From: Petrolisthes cinctipes
Taxonomy: Eukaryota > Arthropoda > Malacostraca > Decapoda > Porcellanidae
Assembly (NCBI GenBank): GCA_033782935.1
Contig: JAWQEG010002436.1
Coordinates: forward strand, 1-64,000
Length of the DNA: 64,000 bases
Reading direction: 5' to 3'
Each line of letters starts with the position of its first letter. Positions within the stretch are counted from its first letter, which is position 1. The notes below the pieces were generated by a model, which saw only the letters and a program-made list of their open reading frames with translations, ran no database searches and was not told where the DNA came from. Shown here in pieces: positions 34,084 through 44,345 of the stretch. A program made the translations under genes and the position numbers.

Positions 34084-34170
34084 TTCCTCAGATGTGAATC
34101 ACCTTCTTCCTCGGGCTCCATGTGACCTCGCTGTTGTGGTGCCTCATATCAACCAATCAATCCCTAAGAT
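34084..34170 (+). repeat. Retroelement 3' end with ATCAATCA tail
   Basis: CCATGTGACCTCGCTGTTGT, GGTGCCTCATATCAACCAAT and CAATC match the end of the element at 59345-59541. Likely the 3' terminus of a non-LTR element or its SINE. Confidence 0.6.
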
Positions 34171-35050
34171 GTGACACATAAGGATGTCCCTACAAACTCC
34201 AGTGTGAAAGAAGTGTACCAAAACTCCAGCCATCCACTACACCAGCTCTTGGACAACCATAGCAGTCCACAAGAAATCTTCCATGTAATGTTAAGTAGAT
34301 TCAGTCTTACTTTTTACAATTAGATCATATTATTAATCTTCAAGTAATTGTGGAGTGTGAATACCTAATGTTGCCCAGTTTGTCTTGCTAAAGTATAAAG
34401 TATATGCCCTTCCATACTGCTTCCTCATCCATCCTTCCTTTGCATAATGGCCATGACACTGGCTGTTTCCCCTTTTGTAATATGACTCTGTTTGAATATT
34501 GTCATGGCCAGCCACATTACCAGGTGGTAGTACCCATCACTGTTGGACCTTGCTATCCCGTTTCTCACATTGCCACTACAGTCAGCACAGCCTCCTACAT
34601 TTGGTGATTCCGAGTCTGTTGTAAACATAGTACCGAGCTACCACCAATGGAGTGCCTCAGCATACACTTGCATCCCTTGCATGTGAAGGCTGCTCTTGAC
34701 CCAGTTCAGTAACAACACAACCAGTATAAATAATACCCCAATTTCTCTTGGAATATTCTAACAGTAGGAGGCTATGATAGAAGAGTATCTCGGTTTTTTG
34801 TCTTTACACACTTTAGCTTTTTCATTCAAAACATCTTTCCTCCTCACTCTCACTTCAACTTCCTATTTGGCTGCCATACTTGTACTCCAAATGTTTTGCT
34901 ATAGCTGATATCAGATAGAATTCCCTGTTTGGATAAGATTTATCTAACCCCTACAAACACACAGGGTTCGTACTCTTAATGTCTCACCTACATCACCCCA
35001 GTCATATACAGGTATAGGTAATTCATGGATACAGCATAGTTTGTAACAAA
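34171..35050. other. Unclassified intergenic sequence
   Basis: No gene is supported. A TTTGGTGATTCCGAG string near 34600 resembles the stretch just after an LTR in some retrotransposons but stands alone. Confidence 0.4.
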
Positions 35051-35059
35051 CACTGGTTA

Positions 35060-37000
35060 CCTGTGAAGAGAAGCAGAAAGGCTCCCTATTTAGATGGAGG
35101 ACCAGTCATGATATAAGGGGTTATGTATGCCAGATGTATGGGATGAGTGAGAAAGTCCTTGTAAGTCCACATGCTCCTCTCAAGTAACTCATTTCCACTG
35201 CATCTATTCTAGACTGATGAGCCCTACTCCATGTCCATATCTCTTGATGCATATGTCAGTGTTAGCAGGATTATACTATTTCGTAGTCCCCTTTTCATTT
35301 CCATACTCACACTTCTACCCCAGTGATCCTATGACCTGGCTACCCCTCACTGCTCTCTCCCTAGTTTCTCCTTCCATACTTCCATGTTTACACAGAACTG
35401 TACCCAGGTAATTAAACTCCTTCACTTCCTCAATTCTCTCACACTTAGTCCCAGTTGGCACTCCCACTCTGTAGGGTGTGGCAAAGTCAATCACTTCAGT
35501 TTCCTTCGTTTACACACAGACTGAAACTCATCCACCACCCTCTGTAACTCCCTTTCACTCTCAGCCATCAGCAAATAAACTTGCCACCAAGGACCAATTT
35601 ACTCCATTCATTGTCAGCTTCGTCCCCAGGCCATTCACTTTGGCCTTCATCTCTCATACAACCATCCATATACACTTATACAGTAAATATTGAACAGCCA
35701 TGGTGACATAACACACCCTTGTCTCAGCTCCACACTAATATTAAAACTCCCACTTAGATCACCCTCTACCCACACACATGCTTTTGCCACTGCATAAAAG
35801 GCCTCAATGCCTTTCAGCAATGACTCCCCAACACCCATGTCATAGCTCTCCTATCAACCCTATCGTATGCCTTCTCCAAGTCCATGAAGGCAGCATACAA
35901 CTTCCTAGCCTTCCCAATATATTTCTCCACTGTTGATTTTAATGCAAATATCTGGTCCACACATCTTCTACCCTTTCTGAACCATCCCTGCTCTTCACTA
36001 ACTTTATTCCCTGTTACTTCAATCAGTCTCTCGGTAAGAACCTTCCCATACACCTTCCCCGGTACACTAAGAAGGCTTATTCCCCTATAGCTACCACACT
36101 CATCTTTACTCCCCTTTCCCTTATATAGAGGCACAATTATGGCTCTCCTCCAATCCTCTGGCACCTCTTCCTGCCTCCAGGCCAATGTGCATATGAATAA
36201 CATCCACTACCTCCCCCCCACACTTTAACATTTCAGCAGTTATCCCATCCACCCCGGGGCCTTTCCCATCTTCAACTTTCCTATTGATTTCCTAACCTCT
36301 TCCCATCCTAATTCTCCCTGTACACCCTGTCATCTACCACCTGTCTCCATCCCCATGCACGTCCCCTCATTCATCAAAAAATCAAAATGCCTCTTCCACA
36401 CTTCTTTCACTTCCACTCACAGTAACTCCATCTTCTTTCTTCATTCTCATGCTACCAGACTTTCCTTCTCCTCTTTCTCTTTTAGCCTCCTTCCAGAATA
36501 ATTTCTTGTTTTCTCCAAACTTCTCACTCATTTCCTACCAAACTCCTCATCCACTCTCCTTTTACTCTCACTCATCATCCTCTTCACTAAGCTTGTCTCT
36601 TACATACACTATAATAATAATATTATCTCTTCCACCTCCTCCGACACATTCCTCTGCAGTATTCTCCTATATGCCTTCCTTTTCTTCTCTACTTGCACTC
36701 CCTTTCTTGCCCCTCTTCTGTGTCTTGTATCCCACTACCTCTGCTGCTAACATTTCATACACAACATTCACTCTCACTCCCTCCCTTATACCCAGCCTTG
36801 CATCCTCCAGCACCTCACCCACCTATACTCAATGTCATTCAATCTTCCACTTGCCACTTCCCTCTTGTTTCCCCCATCATCCTTCCTACCATGCTCCTAT
36901 TTTGCTCTGACCCTAATCCTCTCCATAACCACACAGTGGTCAGAGCACTGAAATATTCCTCTCACCACTCTAGCATCCATCACATCTTTCCTTATCCTTT
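35060..37000 (-). mobile_element. Degenerate non-LTR retrotransposon (reverse transcriptase)
   Basis: Read on the minus strand, fragments appear in the correct order. First comes VKEVWKRHFDFLMNEGTC near 36400. The RT entry motif GKGPGVDGITAEMLKCGG lies near 36250. SYRGISLLSVPGKVYGKVL and the palm motif AAFMDLEKAYDRVDR lie in the open stretch 36203-35814, then RQGCVMSPWLFNIY near 35720. A broken FAD.. catalytic box lies near 35570, and post-RT LRNSIILLTLTYAS near 35260. Frames change several times and there are internal stops, so it is dead. Type resembles RTE-like or related LINE elements with endonuclease-RT architecture; the endonuclease is not seen. A 5'-truncated relic is most likely. Confidence 0.85.
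35814..36203 (-). pseudogene. Reverse transcriptase fragment, longest open piece
   Basis: 129-codon open stretch inside the LINE relic. It contains WRRAIIVPLYKGKGS, SYRGISLLSVPGK, EEQGWFRKGRRCVDQI (RT fingers) and FMDLEKAYDRVDR (palm motif A with its first catalytic Asp). It continues in another frame towards 35650. Confidence 0.88.
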
Positions 37001-37196
37001 CATCATGAAAATTAGTTATGAGTAAATAACACAAGTAGTTGTATGTTTGTTTTTTATTTAATACAAAATAAACTCATTTAATTTTAAAACATGCATAAGT
37101 TTTAATGGAGAATTTCAGGAAAAAACATTATTTATAATACCTTGTTTTCAGTTTCAGGAGAGAGAGATACAGACAGACACAGAGATGATGAACCAA

Positions 37197-37411
37197 GGAA
37201 GTTGTTGAGAGAGAAGAGAAGAGGAGGAGGAGAAGAGAAGAGGAGGAGGAGAAGAGAAGAGGAGGAGGAGAAGAGAAGAGGAGGATGTGAAGAGAAGAGG
37301 AGGATGTGAAGAGAAGAGGAGGATGTGAAGAGAAGAGGAGGATGTGGAAGAGAAGAGGAGGAGGAGAAGAAGAGATAGAGAAGAGGAGGAGGAGAAGAGA
37401 GAGAGAGAGAG
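37197..37411. repeat. Minisatellite GAGAAGAGAAGAGGAGGAG
   Basis: Purine-only units of 18-19 bp in two variants (with GGAGGAG or GGATGTG), ending in (GA)n. Confidence 0.92.
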
Positions 37412-37577
37412 AGACTACTTAACACTTCATGGAAGATTTTCTGAGGACTGCTAAGGTTATCCAAGAGCAGGTGCAGTTGACGGCTGTGGAGTTTGGTACA
37501 CTTCTTTCAAACTTGAGTTTGTAGGACATTCTCATGTGTCACACCTGAGGGAAAACAACAATAATCTGAATCATTTT

Positions 37578-37850
37578 ATAGGTCCTGTAGGAGTACTGCC
37601 TGCGGTGATGTTGGTAGTACAGGTACAGTCGACCTCAGGAATTCATATACACCTGTGACATCAAGGGTATTGTAGCAACTGGAAACTTTAGTACATTAAT
37701 TTCCTAACACCATATTTTTCTATTAATGTTATTTGGTAGAGGTTTTGGAGCCCATTTAGTCACAGCCATTCCCTTTCTTCTCTTCAACTGCCCCTCCTTT
37801 TCTTCATGCTTGCTGTCCTACCTCTCTATCACACTCTCCCTCATTTTACA
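37578..37850 (+). repeat. Dispersed repeat, inverted partner of 33895-34055
   Basis: GGTCCTGTAGGAGTACTGCC, GGTTTTGGAGCCCATTTAGT and TCTTCAACTGCCCCTCCTTT. The second half also resembles GGTTTTGGCGCCCCTTCGGC at 59375, the 3' part of a (CAAT)n-tailed element. Confidence 0.72.
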
Positions 37851-38476
37851 GGGTCTTCCAGGCCTAGGACAAATCTACTGTAATCCTCTAAAAACTATTA
37901 AAGGGCAGGTTTTGGTTTACTTTCTCTATTTGGATATCAAACATGCTACCTAAACATGACAGGTAGCTTCAGTAACCGAAGTTCAGTGAGATAAACTCAA
38001 CAATTTGGTATATTCATATCACACATTTTCTATTCTTATATGGGGTGTGTTGATTGCTGTAATGTTTGTTATCAATAAAATGTCTATAAAAACATATATA
38101 TTTACTGGCTTTACTTGATTCCAAAGTATCACTACACACAATTAAAAACAAACAAATCATACCTTTGTGCAGGAAACATCTCTGTGGAAGTTTGATTGTT
38201 GGCAGGTCTAGAGCAATTTCTTATCCATCAGTCCACATCACTCCTGAAATACACGATAGCATAGGTTTCAGTATGTATGCAAAGTTGTAAATATATTTAA
38301 TGTATAGTCAGCACCAAAAATTACTCTGCCTAGCACCAAATACAGTATATGATTTTGGAAGCTTGTTTTTATTCCCATCTGTTGTCTATAGAAAGCAAAT
38401 GGGATGATAAAGAATATTCTAATACCTCTTACAATGGTAACCATTTATGACAAATATACACCCACAGACTAAGGTA

Positions 38477-38626
38477 TTGATGCCTCGCCAACCTCACTGT
38501 AAACTATGAAACCGTGACGTGTGAAACTTAGGCATTTACAGTGGACCCTGTATGGTGCAAATTTACTAAGTGCTTCAGAGTCACGTCACAGGTCCATGGT
38601 TCGCAGTGAGGTTGGTGAGGCATTAA
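38477..38626. mobile_element. TA-flanked MITE, 150 bp
   Basis: Long terminal inverted repeats: TTGATGCCTCGCCAACCTCA on the left and, reverse-complemented, TTAATGCCTCACCAACCTCA on the right. Similarity extends about 45 bp. The direct TA at 38475-38476 and 38627-38628 fits a TA target duplication of Tc1/mariner-type elements. Confidence 0.85.
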
Positions 38627-38629
38627 TAG

Positions 38630-39470
38630 TCAATAATTTAGTTCGTGAGTGTACAGCTGGCCACACTCCCACGAGGCCCACCCAGCGTTGTTAACGTTGG
38701 CCGAGATATTAACCCTGAAACACTAGTAGTGAGCTCTACTCACTCGAACCATTCACTGGTGGGAGGGAGAAGTAAGGAGAGATTTGAGGAGGGTATGGAG
38801 TTGCCTGTATAAGAGGTGAGAAATTATTCTTGAGGTGGTGAGAGATGAGCGGAATCTCTAATAAAAGTATGAAAATACACCTGGTAATCAATTATTTCTA
38901 TACTGACATTTGTGTCAATTATTAACATCATTAAAGGTTAGATCAACTTTTTAATATTGTGATGTAACACAAAGCAACCGAGGTAACATTACTGTATACT
39001 TTATTTGTACTACACTGTATTTGTATTATGTGTAATACTTGGACAATAACTGCCCAAGAATCATGAACCAGAATTCTCTTTATTAAATGAAGGAAATGTA
39101 AACCATCCACATCTCTGCAGGTAATATCCAGTTAAAGGGGTAAAATGGCCCTCAAAACTTCAAGATTTCACACTTTCTCAGTGCCAAAAAGACCTTGTTT
39201 GGACTTTTTATGCTTAGGAGTTCTTCAATAATAAGTATTAAATTAAGGTAAAAATCACGCAAAACACAGTACACAACATTCCAGAAAAACATTCACCTTG
39301 GAGGGTGCACTGTCCAATAGTGAACCTTTACTACTTGGCTCATTTTTTCTCAATTTTTCTATATTAATCGATGATCATCAATACAAAACCAAAACCAAAC
39401 ATGCCGAACTACCGGCACCTAAAATACCTACGGTACTTTACAGTATGAGGTATAATTTTACTACTGGACA
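38630..39470. other. Intergenic, nothing recognised
   Basis: AT-rich sequence between a MITE and a LINE 3' end; no exon or RNA signal seen. Confidence 0.5.
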
Positions 39471-39476
39471 ATACAT

Positions 39477-40265
39477 ATTATTATTATTATTAAAATAGAC
39501 CAGAGATACAAAGCTGGAAGAGAATGCAAGCATTCTATCAATCCGAGAACCCCAGCCCCATGAATCTAACCTGAAGAAAAGAAGACAGCTTAGAGAAAGA
39601 AAGATGAGCAGTTAGCTTAATAAAAACATATTAGCCCTACTCTTGAAGCCAGCCAGTCCTACACCAGCAAAGACAGATTCACCAAGGCCATTCCACAGAG
39701 ACACTGACTTGGGGACAATCGATCGACTGTACTGACAGGTTCTACAGCGCAGCAATACGTAAGCATACCTATGGGAGTCCAATGCACCACGAGTGACACG
39801 AGCTGGAACATACAGAGGTGGCAGAGAGGAGTTAAGAGGATGCAGCACGTTACTTCTGATCTTGAAGAGCATGCACAATGATGCAACAGAACGACAGTGA
39901 CTCAGATTACATTCAAGTGAACCGCCGGTAAGAAATTTAGCATTGGAAACAACCCTATCCAGCAACTTGAGATGGCAATCAGCTGCTGAACACCACACTG
40001 GAGAACAGTATTCCAACAGAGGCAACACAAATGAGTTGTAACACCGCAGTAACAAGGAGTGATCTCCGAATACATGCCAAGCTCTATGCATTATACCCAA
40101 CTTCTGGGAGACAGACCTTGAGATTGACCGAACATGCCTCTCGAAAGTCAGCTTGGCATCAAATGTAACTCCCAGAATAACCAAATTCTCAGACCCCTCC
40201 AATACAGTCCCATCAAGAATCAAGGGTGGCGATAAAGGGTACACCGTGTGAGACCTAGTTAACCA
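39477..40265 (-). mobile_element. 5'-truncated jockey-like LINE, C-terminal RT region
   Basis: A 5'-truncated insertion on the minus strand. It runs from the RT thumb (SPPLILDGTVLEGSENLVIL, then GVTFDAKLTFERHVRS) through RCYNSFVLPLLEYCSPVWCS and PLYVPARVTRGALDSHRY to FKSRANMFLLS and a stop at 39612. A 110-bp 3' UTR and an (AAT)n tail (39477-39493, read on the minus strand) follow. The same protein end is abundant in decapod genomes as 'mobile element jockey'. The upstream palm domain is missing. Confidence 0.9.
39612..40265 (-). pseudogene. LINE ORF2 C-terminal coding fragment, still open
   Basis: About 217 codons without a stop, ending TAA at 39612. It keeps the EYCSPVWCS signature and the C-terminal FKSRAN motif. 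It has no start of its own; the first Met (40307) lies in flanking sequence. Recent or slowly decaying insertion. Confidence 0.85.
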
Positions 40266-41490
40266 ATATGTTCTAGTATATTTTCCAGTTTTAAACAATT
40301 GTAACACATTCTATTTGGAAATACATTTTGGAAATACCCCCTACCCTCCCATATGATCCAACTATCTTGAGGGAGTGTGTTGGGGTAGGGGAAAATACAG
40401 AGTTTTAACATACAGTATATGGATGTAATTTTGTGTTTATGAAACATACAGATTTAACATACTGTATAATTATGAAAGTAATTTTGTGTTTATGAAGGTC
40501 ATGAACTAGTTTGGCTCCTGTTAAGTCCTGGCAGTCTGACCCAGTCCTGATTACGTCAAGTCTGGTGAGTTCTAGAATAAGATAATATTAACCTTATCAA
40601 GTACATTAAGCGAAAAGACGTCATTTTAGCATAATGTATTTAAAACCTGAGCCAATCTCAATTTTCAACATTCATGGCTTGCTATCAGTACAAAATCACA
40701 ATCAAATATGTTAAATTTACCTGTTTTCCCCCTCTCAATACCATCGATTTCCATCACTTCCCCCGAGATTGTTGGCTAGGTGGGTTGGGTGTATGTATCT
40801 CCAAAACAAAGTAGTTTCTAATGATATGAACATAAAAATCACTCAAAACAATATAATACACCAAAAAATTAATATTGGTTATCATTGTCCAATAGTAAAG
40901 ATTTACCAGATGAGTCTATCACAAATTGTGTTCCCCACAAGATAAATAGCATACTGGTAGCTGTGGAGGAAATCTCATAGTGCCTTGAGGGCTTCTTCAT
41001 CTAACCAAACCAAATCAAATCTAAGCATACCTTCCCTTACCTACAATTCATTTATCATCATTTAGAATTTTGGATATTAGACAAAAAATAGTACCCAATT
41101 CTGCAGGAAAACCGAGGCATAACAATAAAATGGTCCTGATTTCATACTGAATTTATGAAATGAAGAAGGTGTTGCACAAGATAATAATTGAGATATACTG
41201 ACACAAGGAACAAAACGGAATGTAAATTTGTTGTGCTTTACCTACCCTCTTAGTACAACAAAAACAGTAAGAAAAGCCTACATATCTCATAAAGATAACT
41301 TCTAACTGATCAAAGTGAAAATTTATCTTACCGTAAACTGAGTAGAGAAAAGAATGAGAAGACATCTTGACATCCATCTCTCCTGTTCTTATTTGGTTGT
41401 CCCCCACTCCACATCAACACCACCATCTTGGGTCAACGTCCATTCTGTAAATTATAAAGAGTTAAGCCACACAAACACTATACTGTATAT
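40266..41490. other. Intergenic, nothing recognised
   Basis: AT-rich, with no coding frame longer than chance and no clear repeat identity. Confidence 0.45.
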
Positions 41491-41818
41491 TAGGTATTTA
41501 TTGAAAGAATTACAGTTTTGCAGCAGTGTTGCCAGATCCAGCTAGGTCCCAGTATTTTGCCCTGGTCATTTCCTGTACTTTACCACCGTTATTTCCCGGT
41601 AGTTTGTCCTGGTTGTCTGCCCAGGTTAGGTTAGGTTAGGTAAGGTCATGCTAATTTCAAAATGCCCCATTTGAATATGCCCTATCTTGGAAATGGGGCA
41701 TTTGCGGAGGAAATGCCATAGAAGAAAATAGTCTTAGAATGGTCTAAATAAGTGGGTAATGAAGGTAGAAAAACCGTATGCAATAACGGTAATTCTTTCA
41801 ATATTTACCGTATATTAC
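41491..41818 (+). mobile_element. MITE copy 1 of a nested cluster
   Basis: Ends are GTATTTATTGAAAGAATTAC and, inverted, GGTAATTCTTTCAATATTTA. It carries CAGTGTTGCCAGATCCAGCT, the GGTTAGGTTAGGTTAGGTAA pentamers and ATGCCCCATTTGAATATGCC. Confidence 0.82.
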
Positions 41819-42120
41819 TGTACCTTGTTTGAAGATGGAGGGAATGAGTTTAATGACAAGTGCCCCACACTCTCTATATCACCTCGATGATACTATCACC
41901 AATAGGCCTATTTGTCTTATATAAGTCAATAAAGAAACTGTTTATAAATTCTGGCAAATAGCCTAAGGGAGAATAAAATAAAATCTTTAGTGTGACAGAA
42001 AAATCAAAATTAAGACCCAGACCATAAGACCTTATAGTGAACACATCAGGAAGTGCTGATCTAACTTAGGCAAAACTTCGGTATTATTACAGAATAACTG
42101 GGTTTTTGGCTAGGATCGCG

Positions 42121-42655
42121 CAGTGTTACCAGATCCGGCTAGGTCCCGGAAATTTGTCCCAGTCACTTTATGATAGTTTATCCCTGTAGTTTGCACAGGT
42201 TAGGTCCAGGTAGTCTGCTGTGGTCTAGGTTAGGTTAGGTCAGGTCATGTGAGGTCATACTAATTTCCAAATTATGTATGTCAGAGAGAAAGGTAAATAT
42301 TGAATGAATTACCGTTATTGCGTACGGTTTTTCTACCTTCATTACCCACTATTTTAGACCATTCTAAGACTATTTTCTTCTATGGCATTTTCTCCGCAAA
42401 TGCCCCATTTCCAAGATAGGGCATATTCAAATGGGGCATTTTGAAATTAGCCTGACCTTACCTGACCTGACCTAACCTAACCTAGACCCCATCAGACTAC
42501 CGGGACCTAACCTGGGCAAACTACCGGAACCTAACCTGGGCAAACTACCGGGAAATAATCGTGATAAAATACAATAAATGACTGGGGCAAAATACTGGAA
42601 CCCAGCCGGATCTGGCAACACTGCTGCAAAACGGTAATTATTTCAATAAATACCG
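42121..42655 (-). mobile_element. MITE copy 2 (opposite orientation, compound)
   Basis: The piece 42121-42290 starts CAGTGTTACCAGATCCGGCT. A full reverse-oriented copy, 42292-42655, runs from GTAAATATTGAATGAATTAC to AATTATTTCAATAAATACCG and contains the inverse CCGGATCTGGCAACACTG. The two CAGTGTT ends are therefore inverted repeats 503 bp apart. Confidence 0.8.
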
Positions 42656-42775
42656 AGAGAAACACCATAGATGAAAAGTGTGTTAGAATGGTCCAAAATA
42701 GTGGGTAATGATACTAAAATATGCAATATAGTGAACCCAGTTCTTCTGTAAATTTACCAAAACTTCCGCCATCTA
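42655..42775. repeat. MITE fragment, inverted relative to 32380-32490
   Basis: Contains GTGTGTTAGAATGGTCCAAA, ATAGTGGGTAATGATACTAA and GTGAACCCAGTTCTTCTGTA, each found reverse-complemented near 32.4 kb. Confidence 0.78.
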
Positions 42776-42799
42776 TCTGAACCTGAACCACAACACAAT

Positions 42800-43112
42800 A
42801 TTTATTGAAAGAATTACCATTTTGTAGCAGTGTTGCCAGATCCAGCTAGGTCCCAGTATTTTGCCCTGGTCAGTTTCTGTACTTTACTACGGTTAGGTCC
42901 CAGTAGTTTGCCCAGGTTAGGCCCAGGTAGTCTGCTGTGATCTAGGTTAGGTTAGGTAAGGTCAGGCTAATTTCAAAATGGCCAATTTGAATATGCCCTA
43001 TCTTTGCGGAGGAAATGCCATAGAAGAAAATAGTCTTAGAATGGTCTAAATAAGTGGGTAATGAAGGTAGAAAAAACGTACGCAATAACGGTAATTCTTT
43101 CAATATTTACCG
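42800..43112 (+). mobile_element. MITE copy 3 of the cluster
   Basis: ATTTATTGAAAGAATTACCA at one end and GGTAATTCTTTCAATATTTA at the other, with CAGTGTTGCCAGATCC, GGTTAGGTTAGGTAAGGTCA and TTGCGGAGGAAATGCCATAG. An 18-bp piece present in copy 1 (CTTGGAAATGGGGCAT region) is missing here. Confidence 0.82.
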
Positions 43113-43195
43113 AAAAGTCTTAAAATGGTAAAAATAAGTGGGTAATAAAGGTAGAAAAACCGTACGAAATAACGGTAATTCATTCAATATTTACC
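43113..43195 (+). repeat. MITE partial copy 4
   Basis: Repeats the last 80 bp of the element: AAAATAAGTGGGTAATAAAG, ACCGTACGAAATAACGGTAA and TTCATTCAATATTTACCC. Confidence 0.8.
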
Positions 43196-43327
43196 CATTT
43201 CTTGCTGCCTATTCTGTATATTATAAAGAACCAAAGTCAAGTCACACAACAAACAAAGTATTATATTACCTTTGGTTTGGTGTTGGACGGAGTGAGTGTA
43301 ATTTATTAATAATGACTGACATGTGCC

Positions 43328-43442
43328 TCTCACTCACTCACTCTCTCTCTCTTCTGTCTTCATGTCACCTCTCTCTCTCTCTCTCACTTTCTTCATGTCA
43401 CCTTTCTCGCTCTCTCTCTCTCACTTTCTTCATGTCACCTCG
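43328..43442. repeat. CT-rich minisatellite, about 35-40 bp unit
   Basis: (CTCA)n and (CT)n separated by CTTTCTTCATGTCACC, which occurs three times. No gene. Confidence 0.88.
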
Positions 43443-44195
43443 ATAAAACCATCAACACATTCCCAGATTTAGACACTTAATACATTAATTAAAGTGGTGC
43501 CTTGTTGATACACACAGGCCTATATAATAACTTAATTAAGGCAAAAAAAGGAGAGATAATAATAATGCCGCCTTTCCACCACAGCCATATCTCTCGTTCT
43601 TTCCATTTAATCATTTTAATGCTTGACGAAATTTCCCTAACTTCACAATTTATTAGAATTTTCCTTTTTACTTCAATAATTCCCTGTTTATTACTCTTGA
43701 ACATTGGTCTTTTTGAAGTTTTTGGTATTTCATCTGGTAGAAATTTCCCTGTGTACTCTTGAACAAACTTTTTATAATTAATTTTCCTGTCCCAGGGTGG
43801 ACTTTTTTCACTACAAGTTCTCATTAACACATGCATACAATTTTAAAGATAATTGTGTTTAATAAATAGCGTATAATTAATAAAACTTTACAAAAAATCC
43901 ACAAGTACCACCAAACCATGTGCCGAGTTTTGGTTTGTGGCGGCCCTTTCAAACTGAGTCTTGTACTTACTATTATAAAATTCGAAATAGGGATGACTCG
44001 GGGATGGTCACTAATATTTGTAATCGTTTTATACCGAGCATAATCCACAGAGCTTATATATGATTAAAGAGACTACAGTATTTTGAACTCTTGATGATCT
44101 AATGGCATCTCTGTTGTTAGTCCAGACAAGAACTCCTAACTCAATGTCAATCCTGGTATAGTATCTAAGAAATCATTTCCTAGCTGCTACATCCT
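43443..44195. other. Intergenic, nothing recognised
   Basis: Minus-strand frames of up to 115 codons are AT-rich and show no domain. Confidence 0.45.
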
Positions 44196-44199
44196 TCCT

Positions 44200-44345
44200 T
44201 TTCCCATTATACTGAGGTGGGATAGTAATTTCTTTTGGAGCAAAATGTTTTCCAGCTGGAGGTCCTTCCGGATGCCAACTCCTTTTAGTTGCCTTCCACA
44301 ACATGTAGGAGATAAGTTAGGTTTATTCTAGAAAAAGCCTGGGGC
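44200..44345 (+). repeat. SINE-like or retroelement fragment
   Basis: TTTTCCAGCTGGAGGTCCTT, CCGGATGCCAACTCCTTTTA and GTTGCCTTCCACAACATGTA, then a TAGGTTTATTCTAG end. This resembles a dispersed repeat common in invertebrate genomes (GGATGCC..CCAACCC..TTACGACAxGCAGGG style). Identified from memory of the style, so tentative. Confidence 0.4.

Noticed and set aside
36449..37025. Plus-strand frames rich in Ser/Pro/His
   Set aside because: Antisense shadows of the minus-strand LINE relic.
41620..41645. Interstitial telomere (TTAGG)n
   Set aside because: Only three to four units, present at the same place in each MITE copy; part of the element and not a telomere remnant.
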